Origin: Aquamicrobium zhengzhouense
Lineage (GTDB): Bacteria > Pseudomonadota > Alphaproteobacteria > Rhizobiales > Rhizobiaceae
Direction: 5' to 3'
NCBI RefSeq assembly: GCF_016124105.1
Contig: NZ_JADGMQ010000014.1
Location: 35,142 to 99,141 of the forward strand
DNA: 64,000 bases
Shown piece by piece: positions 8,966 through 16,243 of this stretch (its first letter is position 1; each line of letters opens with the position of its first letter). The notes under the pieces are model-generated. The model ran no database searches, was not told the origin of the DNA, and worked only from the letters and a program-made list of their open reading frames with translations. Position numbers and translations under genes: made by a program.

Positions 8966-9256
8966 TCAGTGGTTCCTTGACGTGAAGTTCGAAAGTTCCA
9001 GACCGGCGATTTCGATAGCGTCGGTAAAGGCGGGTGATGGTTCGGAAATCGCCAGCGACGAGCCGTCTGTCCTCCAGGTCGATGCAGCCGAAAGCAGAAC
9101 CTGCAGACACTGCGCGCCCACGCGCTCGATTTGTGACGCGTTGAGCAGAACGTCGCGCCCACGCAGAGCCAGAAGCTGGTTAGCCAAGGGCGAAGCCGCC
9201 TTGATGTCCAGTTCGGTCGGAAGCGTTACGCATTCAGTTGCATTGCCCATTGCCAA
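8966..9256 (-). CDS. STAS-domain protein of the che operon (96 aa)
   Basis: Small cytoplasmic protein made of one STAS domain: CVTLPTELDIKAASPLANQLLALRGRDVLLNASQIERVGAQCLQVLLSAASTW, close to anti-sigma-antagonist folds. The usual phosphorylatable Ser/Thr in the D-S-S/T-G loop is replaced here by R-V-G-A, so classic SpoIIAA-like phosphorylation is unlikely. An equivalent small gene (orf2) precedes cheY1 in rhizobial che operons; its role is unknown to me. It lies six bases after the receptor gene and two bases before cheY1. Confidence 0.82.
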   Translation of the reverse strand: MAMGNATECVTLPTELDIKAASPLANQLLALRGRDVLLNASQIERVGAQCLQVLLSAASTWRTDGSSLAISEPSPAFTDAIEIAGLELSNFTSRNH

Positions 9257-9262
9257 CCTCCC

Positions 9263-10867
9263 TTAAAATTCTTCCCAGTCATTTGTGTCCGGCGCGATGG
9301 AATAAGCGGCGGCGCCTTGGCTGTGAAAGGCGGGTCGTGTTGCTGCCGGGGTGTAAGCGGGTGCGCGCACCGGCTTTTCCACGCGGCGGTTCTTTTTCTG
9401 GCTGTCGCCAAGCATGAAGGCCGAGACGTTTTCGGCGAGCGCGGAGGCTTCGCTGCGCAGCGAGTGCACAGCGGCCGTGGTCTGTTCGACCATCGCGGCG
9501 TTCTGCTGCGTGCCTTGGTCCATTTCGCTAACAGCCGTGTTGATGTCGGAAAGACCGATCGACTGTTCGCGCGAGGACGAGGCGATGCTTGCGACCAGCT
9601 CGTCAATCTCGATCACGCTGGAGATGATCCGCTCCGAGACCTCGCCAGTCTCGGCCATCAACTTCACGCCCTGGTCGACTTGGGCAGAGCTTGTGGAGAT
9701 CAGGCCCTTGATCTGCTTGGCAGCTTCTGCCGAACGTTGAGCAAGAGCGCGCACTTCAGATGCAACGACGGCAAAGCCGCGACCTGCCTCACCGGCGCGA
9801 GCAGCTTCAACGCCGGCATTCAGCGCCAGAAGATTGGTCTGGAAGGCGATCTCGTCGATGACGCCGATGATCTGAGAAATTTCCTGCGACGACTTGGCGA
9901 TCTCGCTGATCGCGCGAACGGCGCTGCTGACGATCTCGCCGGAATGCTTGGCCTCATCACGGGTGGAAACGACCTTTGCCGCGGCCTGAGAAGCTCCCTC
10001 GGCGGCGCGCTTGACGCTCACGGTCAGCTGGTTCAACGCTGCGGCGGTCTGCTCGAGGCGCATTGCCTGATGCTCGGTGCGCTGGGCCAGATCATCGGCA
10101 GCGTGACCGATTTCAGCGGAGCTTGAACCGATGCTGTCGGCGGAGTCTGCGACCTGAACGAGGGTGCCGGAAAGAGCAACGATCGCGTCGTTGAAGTCCG
10201 CCTTGAGCTGCGCGAATTCAGGTGCGAGATCCTCGGTCAGACGGGTGGACATGTCTCCACTTGCGACCTGGCGAAGTGCTGCGGTGATTGCGGTGACAGC
10301 CTGCTGCTGGCGACGCTCGGCCTCGAGGCGCTCGGCTTCTGCCTTCTGGCGCTGCTCTTCCTGGGCATCCAGATAGGTCGAAATTGCCAGATCCATGTCC
10401 AGAAGGACGGCCTTCATCAACGCGCTCAGCGACGCGCTCATGGCTTCCGGCGCTGTGCGACGGCTGAAAAGACCAGGCCACTGCTCCTTGACGACAGCCT
10501 GAATCAGGCGTTCGAACACCAGCGCGTAGCCGCCAATATACCAGGTTGGCTCCAGGCCGAGACGGGCGTGAGTCTGGCCGATGCGCTTGACGGCAGCTTC
10601 ATAGTCCGGACCGTAATTTGCGTCCGCGATGACGTTCCAATGAGCTTCCTGACGCCCCTTGGCTCCCGCCATGTGGGTGTCGGAGGAGAAGAAGCGAGCT
10701 GTTTGCGGCGTGTTGCGCACCTTCTCGTAAAACTCGGTAAGCGCAGGCCCCAGATTGCTCGCCAGAGTCGGCTTCAGCTCACGCAGTTTCGTGCGAGTTG
10801 CTGTGTCAAGACCCATGAAATTCAGACGGTCTTCGAGCGACGTCCCGTTGGCATGCAAAACGGCCAT
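9263..10867 (-). CDS. Globin-coupled methyl-accepting chemotaxis protein
   Basis: Soluble chemoreceptor with no transmembrane segment. Residues 10-170 form a protoglobin sensor domain; the pattern [20 protein letters not shown] contains the likely proximal heme ligand H100, so it probably senses oxygen or another heme gas ligand. A HAMP-like segment follows at about 190-245 and the methyl-accepting signalling domain at about 250-490, with the hairpin tip [37 protein letters not shown]. The C-terminus NDWEEF fits the xWxxF pentapeptide that tethers CheR and CheB. It is the first gene of the che operon, like the McpE/IcpA-type receptor of rhizobia. Confidence 0.92.
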   Translation of the reverse strand: MAVLHANGTSLEDRLNFMGLDTATRTKLRELKPTLASNLGPALTEFYEKVRNTPQTARFFSSDTHMAGAKGRQEAHWNVIADANYGPDYEAAVKRIGQTHARLGLEPTWYIGGYALVFERLIQAVVKEQWPGLFSRRTAPEAMSASLSALMKAVLLDMDLAISTYLDAQEEQRQKAEAERLEAERRQQQAVTAITAALRQVASGDMSTRLTEDLAPEFAQLKADFNDAIVALSGTLVQVADSADSIGSSSAEIGHAADDLAQRTEHQAMRLEQTAAALNQLTVSVKRAAEGASQAAAKVVSTRDEAKHSGEIVSSAVRAISEIAKSSQEISQIIGVIDEIAFQTNLLALNAGVEAARAGEAGRGFAVVASEVRALAQRSAEAAKQIKGLISTSSAQVDQGVKLMAETGEVSERIISSVIEIDELVASIASSSREQSIGLSDINTAVSEMDQGTQQNAAMVEQTTAAVHSLRSEASALAENVSAFMLGDSQKKNRRVEKPVRAPAYTPAATRPAFHSQGAAAYSIAPDTNDWEEF

Positions 10868-11064
10868 ATGCTGATAGTCCCGAGCCGCAAAGTGGCGGCT
10901 TACGCTGAAATGGAAATCGCATTCCGGTGAATTCCGGATCGGGTGCGCGGCATCATGCCTTTGGTGCCCCCACCAAGCCCCTCAGGATGAGATAGACCTC
11001 ATTCGTTTCGCCATTGTTAACACAACCCCTTGGACGCAAAGGCATTCGGGAATTGTGTACAAAC
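10868..11064. other. Leader and promoter region of the che operon
   Basis: No convincing gene. On the minus strand it must hold the che operon promoter, which I cannot place with confidence. Visible items are an inverted repeat TTGGTG-CCCC-CACCAA near 10960 and a direct repeat of ATTCCGG near 10921-10938. A 63-aa open frame on the minus strand (10953-11144) has no family features and overlaps the ridA terminator. Confidence 0.4.
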
Positions 11065-11093
11065 AAAAAGGAGGCCGGACGATGCCGGCCTCT
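11065..11093 (-). terminator. Terminator after ridA
   Basis: On the minus strand an 8-bp perfect stem GAGGCCGG/CCGGCCTC (11071-11078 with 11085-11092) is followed by a run of five Ts. It lies 26 bases after the ridA stop. Confidence 0.85.
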
Positions 11094-11118
11094 TTGGAAA
11101 GAAAAACGTTGATCTGTG

Positions 11119-11466
11119 TCAGGCGTTCTGCGCAGCGACCACAATGATCTCCACGCGATACTGCGATGCTGCGAGCTTCACCTCGCCAGTCGCGCGTGCG
11201 GGAGTATTGGCCGGGTCAACCCAAGCTTCCCAAACCGCGTTCATCTCGTCGAAGTCAGCAATGTCTGCCAGCCAGATTTGTGCCGACAGGATCCGTGACT
11301 TTGTCGAATTTGCCAGAGCGAGCAGCCGGTCGATCTCTTTTAGTGTGGCTTCGGTCTGTGCCTTGACGGTATCGCCTTCGCCAACCTGACCCGCCAGATA
11401 GACGATGCCGTTGTGCGTAACGGCCTGGCTCATGCGAGGGCCGACTTCGTGACGGGTAATGCTCAT
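11119..11466 (-). CDS. RidA/YjgF/YER057c/UK114 family protein
   Basis: Single RidA-fold domain of 115 aa; proteins of this family hydrolyse reactive enamine/imine intermediates released by PLP enzymes and amino-acid oxidases. Visible features are the N-terminal strand (SQAVTHNGIVYLAGQVGEG), the central helix (QTEATLKEIDRLLALANSTKSRIL) and the segment NTPARATGEVKLA with the conserved arginine that binds the carboxylate of the substrate. The subgroup (RidA proper or a Rid2-7 paralogue) is not clear. It is monocistronic with its own terminator; a role beside the amino-acid catabolic genes nearby is plausible. Confidence 0.88.
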   Translation of the reverse strand: MSITRHEVGPRMSQAVTHNGIVYLAGQVGEGDTVKAQTEATLKEIDRLLALANSTKSRILSAQIWLADIADFDEMNAVWEAWVDPANTPARATGEVKLAASQYRVEIIVVAAQNA

Positions 11467-11521
11467 ATATTCCTCCTGCTTGAGCGCTCACTACTATTGT
11501 CTTGCAGATGGTTGCGCAACT

Positions 11522-12403
11522 TTAGACGAAGCTTGCCCGCATCGCGTTGACTTCATCTGCTATGAAATTTGTCACGGCCTGAATGCGCCGGAGAGTGCGA
11601 ACGGATTCGTGGTAGACCAGCCAGTAGGAACGGCGGATTGGTGGTGCGGCGGGAACCGGCACGAGTTCCGGGTGCATCCGCGCGATGAAGGTGTGCAGGA
11701 TCGCAATTCCTGCGCCCGAACGTGCTGCTTCAACCTGACCGAGAGCCGACGAGACTGAAAAGCTTGCTGGCCAGTCCGGCAATATTTCCTGCGCATAATC
11801 AAGGGAAGGGCTGATGACGAGGTCCGGCACGTAGCCAATCAGCTTGTGGTTGCGCAGATCGGTCAAGTTCCCGGGAATTCCATGCGCTTCGGCATAGTCC
11901 CGCGATGCATAAAGGCCGAGCGTGTACTCCACCAGCTTCGAGGCGATCAGACGGCCTTCAGTTGGGCGCTCGACGGTGACCGCGATGTCCGCTTCCCGCC
12001 TCGACAAGGAGAATGATCGCGGCACCGGCACCAGCTGGATCGCAAGCGAGGGATAGCGCCGGGTCAGAGCGCCGAGCCGGGGGGCAAGGAAGGCAACCCC
12101 CACTCCGTCAGGTGCCCCGACCCGGACGGTTCCGGACACATCGTCACTTTCACCGGCAAGTTCGGAGCGCGCCGCGATCATGTCGGCCTCAACCCGTTCT
12201 GCAATCGCCATGAAGCGCTCGCCCTGCTCGGTCAGTTCCGAGCCGGTGGTCAAGCGGCGAAACAGCTTGGCACCGAGGTCTTGTTCAAGCGCCGCGATCC
12301 GCCGGGATACGGTCGCGTGGTTGAGACCGAGGCGTCGGGAGGCTCCCAGGATCTGCCCCGCACGTGCCACCGCAAGGAAAATGCGTACGTCGTCCCAATT
12401 CAT
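11522..12403 (-). CDS. LysR-family transcriptional regulator, divergent from mmsA
   Basis: Winged helix-turn-helix DNA-binding domain at residues 2-60 (WDDVRIFLAVARAGQILGASRRLGLNHATVSRRIAALEQDLGAKLF) and a LysR substrate-binding domain from about residue 88 to 290. I chose the ATG at 12403, with GAGG five bases upstream; a GTG two codons earlier is possible. LysR proteins usually regulate the divergent gene, here mmsA, in response to a pathway metabolite. The 143-base space between the two genes contains a perfect CGAAATTTCG palindrome that may be its site. Confidence 0.9.
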   Translation of the reverse strand: MNWDDVRIFLAVARAGQILGASRRLGLNHATVSRRIAALEQDLGAKLFRRLTTGSELTEQGERFMAIAERVEADMIAARSELAGESDDVSGTVRVGAPDGVGVAFLAPRLGALTRRYPSLAIQLVPVPRSFSLSRREADIAVTVERPTEGRLIASKLVEYTLGLYASRDYAEAHGIPGNLTDLRNHKLIGYVPDLVISPSLDYAQEILPDWPASFSVSSALGQVEAARSGAGIAILHTFIARMHPELVPVPAAPPIRRSYWLVYHESVRTLRRIQAVTNFIADEVNAMRASFV

Positions 12404-12455
12404 GATCACCTCACCACGGAGTTGCAGAAGATCATGTCCTGAGGCGGAAGGATAT

Positions 12456-12465
12456 CGAAATTTCG
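12456..12465. promoter_or_regulatory. Palindrome CGAAATTTCG in the lysR-mmsA intergenic region
   Basis: Ten-base perfect palindrome about 80 bases ahead of mmsA and 50 ahead of lysR. Position and symmetry fit a LysR recognition site; binding itself is inference. Confidence 0.4.
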
Positions 12466-12546
12466 CACAACAGATGCGGATTTCGTGACGTTGCTTTGCC
12501 TTTGGGGAAGCCTGACAATGCGGAAAAGTTTTCAGGGAGAAAGACG

Positions 12547-14043
12547 ATGATAGAGATCGGTCATTTCATCGGCGGTAAGCGCGTCGCCGGAACCAGCGGA
12601 CGCAGCCAGGATGTCATGCAGCCTCTGGACGGGTCCGTGCGGGGGAAGGTTGCGCTGGCATCTGCGGCTGAACTGCGTGCGGCTGTTGAGAACGCGAAGG
12701 CAGCTCAGCCTGCATGGGGCGCAACCAATCCGCAGCGCCGCGTCCGCGTTCTAATGAAGTTCCTTGAACTGGTTCATGCGGAATATGATGAACTTGCCGA
12801 AACTCTCGCGCGCGAACATGGCAAGACCATCGCTGACGCAAAGGGTGACATCCAGCGTGGACTGGAGGTTGTGGAAGTCTGTATTGGTGCGCCGCACATG
12901 CTCAAGGGCGAGTTCACCGATGGTGCCGGGCCCGGCATTGATACTTATTCCATGCGCCAGCCACTGGGCGTCGTCGCCGGTATCACCCCGTTCAATTTCC
13001 CGGCGATGATCCCGCTGTGGAAGATTGCGCCGGCCATTGCGTCAGGCAACGCATTCATCCTCAAGCCATCGGAGCGTGACCCGTCCGTGCCGATGCGCAT
13101 CGCCGAGCTTTTCATGGAAGCAGGTCTGCCGGCCGGCATCCTCAACGTCGTCAATGGCGACAAGGAGGTCGTCGACGCCATCCTTGATGACCCGGATATC
13201 AAAGCGGTCGGCTTTGTCGGCTCGACGCCGATTGCCCAGTACATCTATGCACGCGGTTGTGCGAACGGAAAGCGCGTACAGTGCTTCGGCGGCGCCAAGA
13301 ACCACATGATCATCATGCCTGATGCCGACATGGACCAGACGGTCGATGCACTGATCGGTGCCGGGTATGGTTCTGCCGGCGAGCGCTGCATGGCCGTATC
13401 GGTTGCTGTTCCGGTCGGACAGGAAACCGCTGATCGTCTGATCGAGAAGCTGATCCCGCGCGTCGAGAGCCTGAAGGTCGGTCCGTCGACCGATTCTTCG
13501 GCTGACTTCGGTCCGCTGGTTACCAAGGAAGCGCTGGCCCGGGTGAAGGGCTATGTGGACACCGGCGTTCAGGAAGGTGCGAAGCTGGTCGTCGATGGCC
13601 GCAACTTCACGCTGCAGGGTTACGAGAACGGCTACTATATGGGCGGCTGTCTCTTCGACCATGTAACGCCGGACATGCGCATCTATAAGGAAGAGATCTT
13701 CGGGCCGGTGCTGTCTGTGGTTCGCGCTGACAATTATGAAGACGCGATCCGCCTGCCGAACGAGCATGAATACGGCAACGGCGTTGCAATCTTCACCCGC
13801 GACGGTGACGCGGCCCGCGACTTCGCCTCGCGCGTCGAAGTCGGCATGGTCGGCATCAACGTGCCGATCCCGGTTCCGATTGCGTACTACACCTTCGGTG
13901 GCTGGAAGGCGTCGGGCTTCGGCGATCTCAACCAGCATGGCCCCGACGCATTCCGTTTCTACACCAAGACCAAGACGGTCACTTCGCGTTGGCCCTCTGG
14001 CATCAAGGACGGTGCGGAATTCGTCATTCCAACGATGAAGTAG
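12547..14043 (+). CDS. mmsA: Methylmalonate-semialdehyde dehydrogenase (CoA-acylating)
   Basis: ALDH-superfamily enzyme of 498 aa that converts methylmalonate or malonate semialdehyde to propionyl-CoA or acetyl-CoA in valine, myo-inositol and pyrimidine breakdown. Start at 12547 is supported by CAGGGAGA; the frame opens 17 codons earlier without a good site. The catalytic cysteine is C281 in GSAGERCMAVS, and the NAD-binding ITPFNFPAMIPLWK motif is at about 146-159. The segment CFGGAKNHMIIMPDAD, lacking the catalytic Glu of hydrolytic ALDHs, is diagnostic for MmsA. There is no mmsB or inositol gene beside it. Confidence 0.94.
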   Translation: MIEIGHFIGGKRVAGTSGRSQDVMQPLDGSVRGKVALASAAELRAAVENAKAAQPAWGATNPQRRVRVLMKFLELVHAEYDELAETLAREHGKTIADAKGDIQRGLEVVEVCIGAPHMLKGEFTDGAGPGIDTYSMRQPLGVVAGITPFNFPAMIPLWKIAPAIASGNAFILKPSERDPSVPMRIAELFMEAGLPAGILNVVNGDKEVVDAILDDPDIKAVGFVGSTPIAQYIYARGCANGKRVQCFGGAKNHMIIMPDADMDQTVDALIGAGYGSAGERCMAVSVAVPVGQETADRLIEKLIPRVESLKVGPSTDSSADFGPLVTKEALARVKGYVDTGVQEGAKLVVDGRNFTLQGYENGYYMGGCLFDHVTPDMRIYKEEIFGPVLSVVRADNYEDAIRLPNEHEYGNGVAIFTRDGDAARDFASRVEVGMVGINVPIPVPIAYYTFGGWKASGFGDLNQHGPDAFRFYTKTKTVTSRWPSGIKDGAEFVIPTMK

Positions 14044-14068
14044 ACGAAGGTTTTTACGAGTTTCGATG

Positions 14069-14093
14069 CGGGCGCTTTCGGGCGCCCGTTTTC
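14069..14093 (+). terminator. Terminator after mmsA
   Basis: Stem CGGGCGC/GCGCCCG with loop TTTCGG, followed by TTTTC, 26 bases after the mmsA stop. Confidence 0.85.
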
Positions 14094-14210
14094 GTGTCAG
14101 ATGTTCCTATTACGCCCGTCATAAAATCGTGATGGAACGGGCCTGATCCTCCCTCCTTTCAAGATCATAGGCGTGTCCCGTCCGGGGCACTGAAAGATGG
14201 AGGCGTAATC

Positions 14211-14558
14211 ATGAGGCGCGTTCCGACAGTTTTGGCGATGATGGCGATGGGCGTCACCTTGAGCGCCTCGCCGCTCGCATCTGCAACCGGAGGCGATGAG
14301 CCTGAGGCGCAGTCGGCCGATATGCTTGCAATGGCGATGTGCGGAGACCGCAAGCAGGTGCTGTCTGATCTTCAGCAGCAGTTCAGCGAGGCTCCAATGG
14401 CTATCGGCCAGGTGGACGAGCAAGCCGTGATGGAGATTTTGGTGTCGGAGAGCGGCTCCTGGACGATCTTGGCAACGGGCACGGATGGTGTCAGTTGCAT
14501 CGTCTCGGCGGGAGAAGGCTTTCAGAGCACGACGCTGGTTCGCGGCGTGGATATCTGA
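14211..14558 (+). CDS. Small exported protein of unknown function (115 aa)
   Basis: No named family recognised. Residues 1-25 (MRRVPTVLAMMAMGVTLSASPLASA) form a Sec signal peptide. The mature domain has the pattern C-G-D-R...L...F-S-E-A-P...G...E-I-L-V-S-E-S-G-S-W-T-I-L-A-T...S-C-I-V-S-A-G-E, with two cysteines that could form a disulfide; I have seen similar short periplasmic proteins in Rhizobiales genomes. The ATG is preceded by GGAGG. It ends exactly where the convergent gntR gene ends, so the two share no spacer and could interfere at the 3' ends. Confidence 0.75.
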   Translation: MRRVPTVLAMMAMGVTLSASPLASATGGDEPEAQSADMLAMAMCGDRKQVLSDLQQQFSEAPMAIGQVDEQAVMEILVSESGSWTILATGTDGVSCIVSAGEGFQSTTLVRGVDI

Positions 14559-15212
14559 TCAGCGTCTGGCGGCAGATTCTGCAAGCTCGCGAAGCATGAC
14601 CATCAGCTTTTCCGCTTCGAGTGCGGCGCGGATTTCGTCGCGGTCGAGGACTGCCCGAATGAGGGCGACGTGGTGGCCTGCGGCGCGGGCAAGGCCCGCT
14701 TCACTGTGATAGCGATACCAGAAGCGCCGGCTGTGACTTTGCAGCGGCGCTGCAGTTCGAGCGGCAAAAATGTTGTCCGACGCCTCGCCGATGATTTCAT
14801 CGAGGAGCTTGTCTGCTTCCAGGAAAGCCAGGACGTCTGACTGCATGACGGCGGCGTGCATGGCACGTGCGGCATCCTCCAGCCGAGAACGGCAGGAGGG
14901 AGATGCATGTCTCGCTGCGGCTCGGGCGAGGACGGTCTCCACACCGCGGCGCGCTTCCACGATCAGGACCCAGTCTTGCGCGCGCAGCGGTGCGATCGCG
15001 AGCCCGGCACGCGGACGTATCTCGATGAGCCCTTCCCAGGCGAGCCGTTGAATGGCTTCACGAACCGGGGTGCGACCCAGCGCAAGGCTGTCGATCAGGA
15101 CGCGTTCGGTGACCACCGCTGCTGGTGGCAGCTCAAGGGTGACGATCATTTTTTCGAGCGCATGATAAGCGCGCTGTGCAGCCGGCTCGGCTACCAGATT
15201 GGGGGCAGGCAC
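14559..15212 (-). CDS. GntR-family (FCD) regulator of the hydroxyproline genes
   Basis: Repressor- or activator-type regulator of about 217 aa. N-terminal GntR winged helix (residues about 9-70: AYHALEKMIVTLELPPAAVVTERVLIDSLALGRTPVREAIQRLAWEGLIEIRPRAGLAIA) and an all-helical FCD effector domain. I chose the GTG at 15212 because AAGGAG lies six bases before it; the frame continues upstream through the operator. It is divergent from the hydroxyproline catabolic genes, like HypR in Sinorhizobium. TGATATATCA palindromes lie on both sides of the divergent promoter, giving likely autoregulation and control of the operon. Confidence 0.87.
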   Translation of the reverse strand: MPAPNLVAEPAAQRAYHALEKMIVTLELPPAAVVTERVLIDSLALGRTPVREAIQRLAWEGLIEIRPRAGLAIAPLRAQDWVLIVEARRGVETVLARAAARHASPSCRSRLEDAARAMHAAVMQSDVLAFLEADKLLDEIIGEASDNIFAARTAAPLQSHSRRFWYRYHSEAGLARAAGHHVALIRAVLDRDEIRAALEAEKLMVMLRELAESAARR

Positions 15213-15234
15213 TGCTATCTCCTTCACTGCGCAA

Positions 15235-15244
15235 TGATATATCA
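15235..15244. promoter_or_regulatory. Operator 1, TGATATATCA
   Basis: Perfect 10-bp palindrome 23 bases ahead of the gntR start. An identical copy lies 56 bases away at 15291. Paired identical palindromes in a divergent gntR promoter strongly suggest regulator binding; the match to this particular GntR is inferred. Confidence 0.7.
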
Positions 15245-15258
15245 GGTCCGATCTTCGC

Positions 15259-15287
15259 TTGACAGGCATATCAGGCACAGGATATCG
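15259..15287 (+). promoter_or_regulatory. Candidate promoter of the hydroxyproline operon
   Basis: TTGACA at 15259-15264 matches the -35 consensus exactly. A weak -10 (ATATCG or TATCGA) follows after 17-18 bases. It lies between the two TGATATATCA operators, and operator 2 would overlap the transcription start, consistent with repression. Confidence 0.55.
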
Positions 15288-15290
15288 ATC

Positions 15291-15300
15291 TGATATATCA
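15291..15300. promoter_or_regulatory. Operator 2, TGATATATCA
   Basis: Second perfect copy of the palindrome, directly abutting the GAGGAG ribosome binding site of the deaminase gene. A bound repressor here would block transcription start or early elongation. Confidence 0.7.
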
Positions 15301-15313
15301 GAGGAGAGATCCC

Positions 15314-16207
15314 ATGTGGTCTGGCATATTTCCCGCAGTAACGACGAAATTTACCGACGTGGACAAGCTGGATCACGCGGAGATGGAGCGGTGTTTTTCG
15401 CTGATGATCGAAGCCGGCTGCGATGGTCTGATCGTTGCCGGCTCGCTTGGCGAAGGGCCGATGCTCTCGCATGGTGAGAAGCTGGACGTGTTGAAAACCG
15501 CACGATCGGTGGCTGCAGGAAAGCCGGTTCTGCTCACGATCAATGAAGCGGCCACGCGCGAAGCCTGCATGCTGGCGAAGGCGGCGGCGATTGCCGGTGC
15601 GGACGGCATCATGCTCGTCCCATCACCGATATATCACACCGATCCACGAGAGACGGTTGAGACCTTGCGGGCAGTGACGGAGGCTGGCGATCTGCCGGTG
15701 ATGATATATTCCAACCGTCTGGCCTACCGGGTCGATGTGACCGTGCCGATCCTGGAGGAGCTGGCCGACGATGCGCGTTTCGTTGCCATCAAGGAATCTT
15801 CCGATGATATCCGCCGCACAACCGATATCCTGAATATCTTTGGTGACAGGTTCGCGCTCTTCACCGGCGTCGACAATCTTGCCTATGAGGCGCTGGCAAT
15901 GGGCGCGGATGGATGGGTCGCCGGGCTCGTCGTTGCATTCCCTCGCGAGACGGTTGCGATCTATCGGCTCATGAAGCAGGGCCGCCATGCCGAAGCGCTC
16001 AAGATCTATCGCTGGTTCCGGCCCCTGCTTGACCTCGATGTCTCGACCTATCTCGTCCAGAACATCAAGCTGGCAGAGGTGCTCGCGATCGGTTCCAACG
16101 ATCGGGTGCGCATGCCAAGGCTGCCTCTATCCGGCGATCGGCGCGCTGCGGCCGAGAAGGTCATCGCAGATGCCCTTGCGACACGGCCCGAATTGCCGTC
16201 ATTCTGA
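15314..16207 (+). CDS. Probable 1-pyrroline-4-hydroxy-2-carboxylate deaminase (DapA/NAL superfamily)
   Basis: Class I aldolase-fold enzyme (DHDPS/N-acetylneuraminate lyase family), 297 aa, with Schiff-base lysine K160 (FVAIKESSDD) and the tyrosine of the triad region in MIYSN (Y132). Beside a hydroxyproline epimerase and a D-amino acid dehydrogenase it most likely performs the deamination giving alpha-ketoglutarate semialdehyde. The S-L-G-E-G-P sequence, where DHDPS has T-T-G-E, argues against lysine synthesis. RBS GAGGAGAG lies six bases upstream. The dehydrogenase for the final step is not in this window. Confidence 0.83.
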   Translation: MWSGIFPAVTTKFTDVDKLDHAEMERCFSLMIEAGCDGLIVAGSLGEGPMLSHGEKLDVLKTARSVAAGKPVLLTINEAATREACMLAKAAAIAGADGIMLVPSPIYHTDPRETVETLRAVTEAGDLPVMIYSNRLAYRVDVTVPILEELADDARFVAIKESSDDIRRTTDILNIFGDRFALFTGVDNLAYEALAMGADGWVAGLVVAFPRETVAIYRLMKQGRHAEALKIYRWFRPLLDLDVSTYLVQNIKLAEVLAIGSNDRVRMPRLPLSGDRRAAAEKVIADALATRPELPSF

Positions 16208-16243
16208 CGGATAGGAACAGTTCAAATCATTTGCGTGCACTGA

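Noticed and set aside
12547..14043. Alpha-ketoglutarate semialdehyde dehydrogenase for the hydroxyproline pathway
   Set aside because: The CFGGAKNHMIIMPDAD segment is that of CoA-dependent methylmalonate semialdehyde dehydrogenase, and the gene is under a separate LysR.
14559..15278. GntR start at 15278
   Set aside because: That frame runs through operator 1; the GTG at 15212 has AAGGAG six bases upstream and begins the domain normally.
15314..16207. Lysine-biosynthetic dihydrodipicolinate synthase (dapA)
   Set aside because: Active-site sequence S-L-G-E-G-P differs from the T-T-G-E of DHDPS, and the operon context is hydroxyproline breakdown.
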